Positions 1 through 6,327 of a stretch of 6,553 nt of DNA are shown here, in pieces. Below the pieces are notes generated by a model. That model was given only the letters and a program-made list of their open reading frames with translations, had not been told where the DNA came from and ran no database searches. Position numbers and translations under genes: made by a program. Source of the stretch: Eutrophocola sp964490145 (GTDB lineage Bacteria > Pseudomonadota > Gammaproteobacteria > Pseudomonadales > Pseudohongiellaceae); assembly GCA_964490145.1 (NCBI GenBank), contig CAZBBS010000135.1, positions 1-6,553 of the forward strand. The letters run 5' to 3'. How positions within the stretch are numbered: the first letter of the stretch is position 1; each line of letters begins with the position of its first letter.

Positions 1-91
1 GGAAGCCGATGGCGGTGGGCAGGCCGACGTAGCCCAAACCGATGACCGCCACGCTCGTCGTCGCCACTTCAAGCGAGTGACTCTTCAACAT
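1..91 (-). CDS. Nucleotide-sugar dehydrogenase (UDP-glucose/GDP-mannose dehydrogenase family), N-terminal fragment
   Basis: This is a partial gene: 30 codons are visible from an ATG at 91 and the rest lies off the left edge. After a short leader the peptide reads VAVIGLGYVGLPTAIGF, the first beta strand and dinucleotide-binding GxGYVGLP turn of the family that includes UDP-glucose, GDP-mannose and UDP-ManNAc/GlcNAc 6-dehydrogenases (WecC, TviB, WbpA types). These enzymes oxidise the C6 alcohol of a nucleotide sugar to a carboxylate with two NAD+ in the cytoplasm, giving a uronic acid donor. The substrate cannot be told from this stub. No clear Shine-Dalgarno precedes the ATG, so the start is chosen by its distance from the Rossmann motif. 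It is divergent from the ABC exporter operon, which fits a shared polysaccharide locus. Confidence 0.88.
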   Translation of the reverse strand, partial: MLKSHSLEVATTSVAVIGLGYVGLPTAIGF

Positions 92-181
92 AGTCCGCGG
101 CATCCGTTCAAGTTGATGAAGGACATGCACAACACCGCCCCACGGGAGGCGTTGATAAGGCTCAAGCCGAGAGCCGTCCAC
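92..181. promoter_or_regulatory. Presumed divergent promoter region between sugar dehydrogenase and ABC permease
   Basis: This is the only candidate gap between oppositely oriented genes that point away from each other, so promoters for both operons are expected here. I see no convincing -35/-10 pair or archaeal TATA box. The region has a 5-bp perfect inverted repeat, GGCTC (159-163) and GAGCC (171-175), with a 7-nt loop ending 6 nt before the ATG at 182; it could be an operator half-site, a 5'-leader hairpin or chance. The call depends on the permease starting at 182 or later, because its frame stays open back to position 77. Confidence 0.3.
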
Positions 182-1033
182 ATGGAGCGTGGGATTACTG
201 TCTCCCTCCATGAGGTTGGGGGTGGGGTATCCGTGCTCCAAGCCCCCATCAAACACATACAACTTCTTCGAGAATACAGGTTCCTGATCTCAAACCTTGT
301 TCGCAAGGAAATCCGTGGACGGTACAAGAATGCCTTGCTTGGGAAGGCGTGGACGGTGCTCGAACCTGCCATGTTGGCCGTAGTGTACTATTTTCTATTC
401 GCACTCATAAGCGGGAATGAAGACGTCTTGTACGCAGTATGGGTTTTGATCGGTGTCGTGATATGGTCCTGTTTCGGAAAGACGCTTCAATCAACGGTCG
501 GCGCGCTCACACGAAATGCTTCGATGATTCAATTGGTCCATTTCCCGAGAGCCGTGTTCCCTCTGACCGTCATGATGGCTAACATCGTCCTGTCCATGCT
601 CTCATGCATTGTGTTCATTCCGCTGATTTTCTTGTTTGATGTGGACGTCTCCTGGCGGCTGATTTTCATTCCTGTTTCGGTCCTCCTTGCTTCAATGCAA
701 GCCATTGGTCTCGGGATGTGCTTGGCCCCATTCAACTGTGTGCAGCAAGACGTTGAGCACATCATCCGGTTTGTTGTCCGAGCAGGGTTCTTTCTTTCGC
801 CCGTGATGTGGACCTGGGAAATGGCCATGGAACGAGGCGGAGTGTATGCGGATGTGGTCATGCTCAATCCTATGGTCCTTCCAATCACCCTTGCTCGACA
901 TGGATTTGAAGGGCAAACCTTGGGCATGGGTTCATTCGCGATCATCCTCAGCACCGTGTGGATTGTAGGGACTTGGATTGTTGGCAGCATGGTGTTCGCG
1001 GCGAAAGAGCGGGGGGCGGTGAAGCACCTATGA
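182..1033 (+). CDS. ABC-2 type polysaccharide export permease (Wzm/KpsM/TagG family)
   Basis: This is the membrane subunit of an ABC exporter that carries lipid-linked polysaccharide across the cytoplasmic membrane. Taking the ATG at 182 gives 283 residues, normal for the family. The family N-terminus is clear: LISNLVRKEIRGRYKNALLG leads into W-x-x-L-E-P and the first membrane segment (about residues 62-77). Further hydrophobic segments lie near 81-98, 126-152, 160-183, 196-210 and 253-273. The FFLSPVMW motif (about 203-210) and the following NP (229-230) are typical. The start is uncertain. In-frame ATGs at 77, 116 and 125 would run into or close to the divergent gene, and a GTG at 233 has GGTG 8 nt upstream and would give 266 residues. 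None of the ATGs has a good ribosome-binding site. The stop overlaps the ATPase start (ATGA), so the two are surely co-expressed. Confidence 0.9.
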   Translation: MERGITVSLHEVGGGVSVLQAPIKHIQLLREYRFLISNLVRKEIRGRYKNALLGKAWTVLEPAMLAVVYYFLFALISGNEDVLYAVWVLIGVVIWSCFGKTLQSTVGALTRNASMIQLVHFPRAVFPLTVMMANIVLSMLSCIVFIPLIFLFDVDVSWRLIFIPVSVLLASMQAIGLGMCLAPFNCVQQDVEHIIRFVVRAGFFLSPVMWTWEMAMERGGVYADVVMLNPMVLPITLARHGFEGQTLGMGSFAIILSTVWIVGTWIVGSMVFAAKERGAVKHL

Positions 1034-1764
1034 CAGAGAACCCCGCGCTCGTGCTGGAGGACGTGCACCTTTCATTCCCACGTCGCCAAGGCCTGCGTGC
1101 CCTCATCGGGGGGGAGCATTCAACAGATTTTCTTGCCCTAAAAGGAATCAACCTCAAGGTCCAGCGCGGTGAAGTGCTCGGTGTCATCGGGCGGAACGGA
1201 TCGGGAAAATCCACCCTGCTTCGGGTTGTTGCTGGCATTTACAGCCCAGACCAAGGTTCGGCTCAGGCCCATGGGAGGGTGTCGTTGCTCGCTGGGCTTG
1301 GCACTGGGTTTGCCGGACACCTTACAGGCCGGGAAAATGCCATGCTCTATGGAAGCATTCTCGGACGAACCAAGGAGGAGATGCTCCAACTGATGGATGG
1401 AATCATCGATTTCAGCGAGCTTAAGGATTTCATTGACGAGCCGCTTCGGACCTATTCATCAGGGATGAGGGCACGTCTTGGTCTCGCAGTTGTGAGCGCG
1501 CTTGATCCGGACATTCTTTTGATCGATGAGGTTCTTGGTGTTGGGGACCCCGTGTTCAAAGAGAAATCGAAGGCGAGGATTCTCGACATGGTGAAAGGTG
1601 CAGGAACCGTGGTGCTGGTTAGCCATTCATTCGCATTGATGACGTCAATTTGCGACCGGATTGTCCATATGAAATCAGGTGAAATTGATTTTATTGGGCT
1701 TCCAACAGAGGCAATTGCTGCATACTATCGGAGCGAGGGGATTGAATCTGAGGTGGGGACGTGA
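1030..1764 (+). CDS. ABC transporter ATPase for polysaccharide export (Wzt/KpsT/TagH family, short form)
   Basis: This nucleotide-binding subunit, 244 residues, powers the permease encoded just upstream. Visible motifs are Walker A GRNGSGKST (residues 54-62), the family block LAGLGTGFAGHLTGRENAML (87-106), an ABC signature degenerated to YSSGMRARL (142-150), Walker B ILLIDEVLGVGD (162-173) and the switch histidine in VSHS (H199). The LTGRENAMLYG stretch and the IDEVLGVGD Walker B are diagnostic of polysaccharide and teichoic acid exporters rather than drug pumps. The ATG at 1030 is preferred over an in-frame ATG at 958: it makes the ATGA overlap with the permease stop, has GGTGA 8 nt upstream, and begins right at the first family strand. 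The protein ends soon after the EAIAAYYRSEG helix, so it lacks the C-terminal carbohydrate-binding domain found in O9a-type Wzt. Confidence 0.95.
   Translation: MTENPALVLEDVHLSFPRRQGLRALIGGEHSTDFLALKGINLKVQRGEVLGVIGRNGSGKSTLLRVVAGIYSPDQGSAQAHGRVSLLAGLGTGFAGHLTGRENAMLYGSILGRTKEEMLQLMDGIIDFSELKDFIDEPLRTYSSGMRARLGLAVVSALDPDILLIDEVLGVGDPVFKEKSKARILDMVKGAGTVVLVSHSFALMTSICDRIVHMKSGEIDFIGLPTEAIAAYYRSEGIESEVGT
1750..1755 (+). promoter_or_regulatory. Ribosome-binding site deciding the GTG start at 1761
   Basis: GAGGTG lies 5 nt before GTG 1761, inside the last codons of the ATPase gene. With the GTGA stop-start overlap (ATPase stop TGA 1762-1764) it supports GTG as the true start of the downstream gene and suggests translational coupling. 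Confidence 0.7.
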
Positions 1765-2684
1765 GGATTCGAACCTTCGATCCTGAACATTCTGTCTCCT
1801 TTGCCTTGGCAGATGAAGTAAGAAAAGCAGTCTTGCGCCCATGGAAATTACCTCTTCTACCGCTGAATGTTCCCAGACGGCTGACTCGACGTACCTCCAA
1901 CGCCACATCTCAAGCCCCCACACTCGTTGACGCCGTTATCGTGATCGATGCAGAAACAATACGAGATGTTGACCTTAAACAGATATTAGCGGGAATGAAG
2001 AAATCGTTCGACAGCGTCGCACTTGCCCTTATCGGCACGATCGATGGCGTGGTTGCTGATCTTCAACTCCCGAGAAAAGGTGACAAAGCGAACGCGGAGC
2101 CATGGAATGCCTTGGTTTGTTCATCTGTTCTTCACCTTGTTCGGACCCTGTCACCACGTCACGTCATTTACATCGGGAAGTTTCCTCACGGTGGAATTCG
2201 GAGAATCGGCAATCGAATCAACCCCCGTGGGCAGATCTCTTGGTTGGCGATTCGATCTGATGAAGCAACGCTTGCAAAATATTCACCAAACTTCTGTTCA
2301 GTAACATCATTTTCACAAGCAAAATATCCAGAGAGTATGACAATATGGGTGGATAACTCTCTGCCGATTTCTTGGTCGATTCCGTGCCGAACGGATGACA
2401 TTAGCGCCGCAGATATTCTCGTAGTTCCTTCTGGGGAATTGCCGTCACTTGAGTCATGGCTTAGCGAAGGGCGTGTGGTCGTGATGGTCGAAGATGGACC
2501 AATGCCGAGCGTTCTTGATTTCGTGAACCTCGCAGGCCTCCGTCTTGTTCACCTTAATGCCTCAGATGGACGCCTTGAAGAACACATACACTCAGTTTTT
2601 ACGCATTTCAAGGGGCAAGGGCACGGTCCTGCTCTGCGATCAGCGATTCGTTGTTTCAAGGAACTTACGCTTGTTCAGTCGTAA
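1761..2684 (+). CDS. Unrecognised 307-residue protein of the ABC export operon; faint GT-B-like C-terminus
   Basis: I do not recognise this protein. It begins with GTG overlapping the ATPase stop, behind a good Shine-Dalgarno, and fills the space up to the convergent gene, so it is very probably real. No signal peptide or membrane helix is evident, so it is probably cytoplasmic. Near the N-terminus a basic Arg/Pro/Trp/Leu stretch (residues 21-44, VLRPWKLPLLPL core) resembles short segments I associate with proteins of polysaccharide loci. The middle alternates hydrophobic strands (VDAVIVID 56-63, SVALALIG 85-92, HVIYIG 134-139). The segment ADILVVPSGELPSLESWL (217-234), then EGRVVVMVEDGP, recalls the C-terminal donor-binding half of GT4 glycosyltransferases (ADxxVxPS...E...G.PVV), but the usual ExxG(F/L)xxxxxE spacing is absent. 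It may be a diverged glycosyltransferase, a regulator or a partner of the exporter; I cannot choose. Confidence 0.8.
   Translation: MRIRTFDPEHSVSFALADEVRKAVLRPWKLPLLPLNVPRRLTRRTSNATSQAPTLVDAVIVIDAETIRDVDLKQILAGMKKSFDSVALALIGTIDGVVADLQLPRKGDKANAEPWNALVCSSVLHLVRTLSPRHVIYIGKFPHGGIRRIGNRINPRGQISWLAIRSDEATLAKYSPNFCSVTSFSQAKYPESMTIWVDNSLPISWSIPCRTDDISAADILVVPSGELPSLESWLSEGRVVVMVEDGPMPSVLDFVNLAGLRLVHLNASDGRLEEHIHSVFTHFKGQGHGPALRSAIRCFKELTLVQS
1764..1784 (+). promoter_or_regulatory. Potential hairpin immediately after the GTG start of the third operon gene
   Basis: AGGA (1764-1767) can pair with TCCT (1781-1784), and TCGAA (1769-1773) with TTCGA (1776-1780), leaving one bulged T and a very tight CC turn (in practice probably an ACCT loop with 8 pairs). 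It covers codons 2 to 8, beside the start codon. Such a structure could make initiation depend on ribosomes finishing the ATPase. The pairing is read directly; the regulatory role is inference. Confidence 0.3.
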
Positions 2685-2686
2685 GT
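2663..2686. repeat. Inverted repeat spanning both convergent stop codons; possible weak bidirectional terminator
   Basis: ACTTACG (2663-2669) and CGTAAGT (2680-2686) are perfect 7-bp inverted copies separated by 10 nt. The left arm contains the minus-strand stop (TTA at 2665-2667) and the right arm contains the plus-strand stop (TAA at 2682-2684). The stem is short, AT-balanced and has no following T-tract, so it is not a classical intrinsic terminator. It is the only structure at this convergent junction. Confidence 0.4.
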
Positions 2687-5600
2687 CGAATCTTGTGAAG
2701 CCGGTCAACTTCCTCATCGGACATGGCAGATGAGAATCCCTTGAGAGCCGTGAGTATTGGTGCTGCAAGGGGCTCGGGAAGAAGTTCCAATGCTCCTCGA
2801 TGGAACCTCTCGAGGAAAGAAAGATCTTGTGACAAGAGTGGTATCAAATCAGGGTGACGCTCGTGAATTTCGGATTGTAATGCTTCGGGAAGATGTTGAA
2901 TCGCATACAAGGTGGAAGCCGCCTGTTTCAATGGCCGAGTACCAAGGAACACCTCGATTTCACCAGTGAGGCGAATAGGATGACCTTTCATTGAATTCTT
3001 CCGAAAACATTTCCAACACTGCCCGCAAATTCCGCCTGGCGTGGTTGAACGAAGGCAACTTTGGGCATACCCTTCAAACGGAGATGCATCCACAATTTTT
3101 TGGTTGATGATTTCCGATAGACCTGCAACAGGCAACAATAGATCCAGTCCGGCTTTCTGGAGAAGTCTGCTATGTGTTCGCCAATACTGGCTCGTACGAA
3201 AATCCCTTCCTCGCCATCCATGAAACAAAAACGCATTTTCAAGGGGCATGCCCATCGAAACTCCACCTAAATCAAAATAATCGGCCAGCAAAATCACATG
3301 AACGGCGCCTGCCAAATCGGTACTGAACCCGGGGTTTTTACCAAAATCAGTACGGATGCTCTCATGGTTGCTTTGGATGCGCACCACAGCGCGCCCGTGG
3401 GCGGCCAATGCTTCAAAGAAACGGTGCGCGTTGGCATGATTCAACGCTGAAGAAAGCCCCTCCCGTTCATGGTACAACAAGACGGTTTGAGGGGGAAGCA
3501 ACTGCATCGCAGCAGTTGAATCAACGCCTCCGCTGAACGCCAATCCTGGACGCCATCCTTTCGATCTGCTTGGTATCCAGCCATCAAGAATCCCGTTTTC
3601 CCAGGGGCTGGTCAGCACGAAATGAGCGACACGCAGCAGATCGGAATGCGTGCAAGCGAGTGACCAATCTTGCGGCATCTTGAACCAGATTGAACGGGGT
3701 CCTGCATCGAAATACAGGAGTCGCCCTTCTTGGGCCCACCTGCTTCTGTCATAGGAATCGAACCTCAACGACGGTTCCCCATACAGCGAGGAGTTGGTAT
3801 TTCCTTCGATGTCCACCGGTGTTTGCGGGATGAACCACGGGAGAAACTTACGCAGTTCATCCAATGAGGGTTTCGGAACGATAAAAGAAAAATCCGCATT
3901 TTTTGCCAATTCTCTGTATTCTACTTCTTCCTCAACGCCCAACTGTGCAAGATGTTCTTCAAACACGACCTTTGATGCACTTTTCTGATGTTCAGAGTTC
4001 ACACTCGTAACATTGTTCCCATGAAATCTACGGAAATAGACATACGACCTCGTGTGTGCAAAACGGTGACCAGAAAAGGCAACTTTTAGGTTCATGACCC
4101 AATCCGTACCAAACTGAAACCTTTCGTCATATGGATGTTGAAGCAACACCGACCTACGAATCATGCTTGCAGCATGAACGAGTACTTTCCCTCCAAACAA
4201 GAGTTCGGCGTATCCATGCTTTTTCCCTTGATGATAATCAAGATTGAATTCTTCATCAAAGTCAATCCAACCACCATAAGTCCCATCAATATCGTCGTTG
4301 ACAACTGAAAGGTGGTCTGCAATCCTTGAGGGGAGCATCAGGTCGTCATCGTCCATGATAACGACCCATTCGCCAACTGCCTCTTGCACCCCCCTGTTTC
4401 TGGCGTACGGGATTCCTAGAGGATCCTGCTGAATGTAGCGAATTCGGGGATCATTGAACGACTCTACGACGACTTGGGTATCATCGGTAGATCCGTCATC
4501 AATCACCACGATTTCAAAATCAGAATACGTTTGCCAGAGGCAACTACGTATGGAATCAGCAAGCAAATGCGCCCTGTTTCTGGTAATAATGACGACGCTC
4601 ACCAATGGAGTTCCACCTGCTTTTGTGAACTTTTTCCGTTGGAAAATGACATTTTTGGGAGAATGGCCGTCCACATCTGGAACCACTTCCCATGCGGTGA
4701 GGCCTAACGAACGAAGATGCCGCTCCTGCAGTTGTCGTGTATTTTCTTTCTGGGTTGAGGCATAGGCGTGGCTGGTCGACGCAGCATGAATGCGGTAATT
4801 GTAAAGCATCGTATCCACGTGGTGGAGTTTAGAAATCGCGGAAAGCCGAAGGTAAAAGTCGTAATCGACCGCGTTCGCCATGGAGGTATCGAAGCCCCCT
4901 ACCCTCGACCATTCACGCTTACGAAAGAGCCTGGGTGGGTGCACCATCATGCCGTATAGCATCCGAATTCGATTGAAGTTCGGCACGCTCCAACCTTCGG
5001 TTCGCTCCTCGAGATTGGACTCAAAGCGGTAGTATGAGCCGTACACACAGCCATGCTCTGGTCGTGCTTCAAGTTCGGGAAGAAGGACCTCAATCGCGGT
5101 TTGCTCGAGCACGTCGTCAGCATCGAGGTGAAGAATATACATTCCAGTCGCTGCAGAAATAGCTGCATTGCTTGCCGCTCCGATGCCTGCATTTTCTTGA
5201 TGGATAAGTTTGATCTTCGGATGATGCCCATACTTTTCGTCCAAGATGGCTCTTGTCCGATCTGTTGAACCGTCATTGCAAACAACGATTTCGAAATCAC
5301 GGAATGTTTGAGCGAGGGCTGAATCAATGGCTTGTTCAATGGTTTCAGCAGCATTGTATGCTGGAATGTAAATCGAAACAGCAGGTGTCGAATGTTCCGC
5401 CTCAGGGTCGTATGTCCGATAGAAAGCAGGGACCTTGTCAAGCAGCATCGGCTTGGTGATGGCCCGTCCGGCCTCCCGATCCACAAATTCTCGCCCACCA
5501 GGGGGCTCCTGATGCATCCCAAGCGCGTTGGGCAATGGGACGAAGTAATAACCTGCATTCCATACACGGTAACCGAATTCGTTGTCTTCGGCCCCCCATG

Positions 5601-6327
5601 CCGTGAATTCCTCATCAAAAGAACCCGCTTCGTTGAAGAGACGGCGGTGGAAAGCCACGTTGCCGCAGGAGCAGCATCGAAACGGATGAGGGGATTGCTT
5701 TAGGAAATCAGTTGCTTCATAGATTGGTTCGCGCCAATCACTGGAAGGACTGCTCTTCATCACCGCGTTCTTTGTTTCAACGTTTGGGAGTTTTGTCATC
5801 ACCATTGGGTCTTCAAGAACAGCGCCAGGGTCGACGTCGTTCGCATCGATATACCTGCGATGCCCAATCAAGAGAACATTCTCCCCCACAGCTAACCATT
5901 CTGCATATGTTTTCACGAGTTCAGGAACTGGCGCCATGTCGCAGTCGAGAATGATAATGTGGTCATGCCTTGCAGCTCGTATTCCGAGGTTGCGTGCATG
6001 TGAGAGTCGATAACCAAGGTCTTGTTGACGGACGTAATTAACCTCAAAGAAAGAAGAGAACTCATCAATCAACTGTTCCGGATGGTCCGATGATCCATCA
6101 TCCGAGATCACAACCTCAATGAGGTTCAGAGGATAGGTCTGATGTGTGAGCATCGCCATCGTTCGCCGAAGCATGTCAATCCGATTGTACACTGGAATTA
6201 CGACGCTAATCGGGAACTTTGGTTCGATGCTACCGACCCTTGCCTCGATGAAGGAGTAATCGTTTCCCGGACCTCGCAAAGGAGGCAGCACCATCCCGTC
6301 GGGAAGGGTGGTTCCATACTCACTCAT
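2665..6327 (-). CDS. Three-domain GT2 glycosyltransferase fused to a QueC-like PP-loop ATP-pyrophosphatase domain (1220 aa)
   Basis: Giant cytoplasmic polysaccharide-assembly protein with no membrane helices seen. GT-A domain 1 (about 35-305): VVIPVYNR, DDGSSD 76-81, metal-binding DCD 128-130, CCSCGN 218-223 and WGAED 244-248, the chondroitin-polymerase/galactosyltransferase style. Domain 2 (about 315-530): IPAYN, NDGSTD 351-356, DADD 402-405. Domain 3 (about 572-790): VVIITRNR, DDGSTD 610-615, DDDD 659-662. Residues 800-924 match nothing I know. The PP-loop domain (about 925-1120) has SGGVDS 932-937 for ATP binding and cysteines 1091, 1101, 1104 and 1107 (C-x9-CGQC-x2-C), the zinc-site layout of QueC; a helical tail follows. 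Each GT domain keeps its catalytic acids, so up to three sugars could be transferred; the PP-loop substrate is unknown. The ATG at 6327 is preferred over 6357: AGGAGG 7 nt upstream and an ATGA overlap with the methyltransferase stop. The 3' end overlaps the convergent gene by 20 bp. Confidence 0.93.
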   Translation of the reverse strand: MSEYGTTLPDGMVLPPLRGPGNDYSFIEARVGSIEPKFPISVVIPVYNRIDMLRRTMAMLTHQTYPLNLIEVVISDDGSSDHPEQLIDEFSSFFEVNYVRQQDLGYRLSHARNLGIRAARHDHIIILDCDMAPVPELVKTYAEWLAVGENVLLIGHRRYIDANDVDPGAVLEDPMVMTKLPNVETKNAVMKSSPSSDWREPIYEATDFLKQSPHPFRCCSCGNVAFHRRLFNEAGSFDEEFTAWGAEDNEFGYRVWNAGYYFVPLPNALGMHQEPPGGREFVDREAGRAITKPMLLDKVPAFYRTYDPEAEHSTPAVSIYIPAYNAAETIEQAIDSALAQTFRDFEIVVCNDGSTDRTRAILDEKYGHHPKIKLIHQENAGIGAASNAAISAATGMYILHLDADDVLEQTAIEVLLPELEARPEHGCVYGSYYRFESNLEERTEGWSVPNFNRIRMLYGMMVHPPRLFRKREWSRVGGFDTSMANAVDYDFYLRLSAISKLHHVDTMLYNYRIHAASTSHAYASTQKENTRQLQERHLRSLGLTAWEVVPDVDGHSPKNVIFQRKKFTKAGGTPLVSVVIITRNRAHLLADSIRSCLWQTYSDFEIVVIDDGSTDDTQVVVESFNDPRIRYIQQDPLGIPYARNRGVQEAVGEWVVIMDDDDLMLPSRIADHLSVVNDDIDGTYGGWIDFDEEFNLDYHQGKKHGYAELLFGGKVLVHAASMIRRSVLLQHPYDERFQFGTDWVMNLKVAFSGHRFAHTRSYVYFRRFHGNNVTSVNSEHQKSASKVVFEEHLAQLGVEEEVEYRELAKNADFSFIVPKPSLDELRKFLPWFIPQTPVDIEGNTNSSLYGEPSLRFDSYDRSRWAQEGRLLYFDAGPRSIWFKMPQDWSLACTHSDLLRVAHFVLTSPWENGILDGWIPSRSKGWRPGLAFSGGVDSTAAMQLLPPQTVLLYHEREGLSSALNHANAHRFFEALAAHGRAVVRIQSNHESIRTDFGKNPGFSTDLAGAVHVILLADYFDLGGVSMGMPLENAFLFHGWRGRDFRTSQYWRTHSRLLQKAGLDLLLPVAGLSEIINQKIVDASPFEGYAQSCLRSTTPGGICGQCWKCFRKNSMKGHPIRLTGEIEVFLGTRPLKQAASTLYAIQHLPEALQSEIHERHPDLIPLLSQDLSFLERFHRGALELLPEPLAAPILTALKGFSSAMSDEEVDRLHKIRLTTEQA

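Noticed and set aside
958..1029. N-terminal extension of the ATPase to an ATG at 958
   Set aside because: The extra 24 residues (MDCRDLDCWQHGV...) are out of family, lie inside the permease gene, and the ATG at 1030 has a Shine-Dalgarno and an ATGA overlap.
529..1068. 179-residue antisense frame
   Set aside because: Opposite the permease gene and across the ATPase start; low-complexity Thr/Met/Arg composition and no motif. It is a shadow of the membrane-protein coding strand.
1740..1850. tRNA gene or tRNA-derived attachment site on the minus strand: revcomp of 1764-1777 contains GGTTCGAATCC, a T-loop-like string, near CCCCACC
   Set aside because: The would-be T stem pairs only 3 of 5 bases, no GGGGACG-type 5' acceptor strand, D arm or anticodon arm can be found upstream, and the stretch is the coding overlap of two genes. 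It is better explained by the local hairpin and chance.
4392..4583. 12-bp direct repeat CCCTGTTTCTGG at 4392-4403 and 4572-4583
   Set aside because: Both copies encode Arg-Asn-Arg with the same codons in GT domain 3 (TRNRA and ARNRG), a normal GT2 feature; not a mobile or regulatory repeat.
4947..5618. 223-residue minus-strand frame
   Set aside because: It lies wholly inside the fusion gene in another frame on the same strand. Its translation is rich in Cys/His/Arg and has no domain logic, while the overlapping frame has textbook GT2 motifs.
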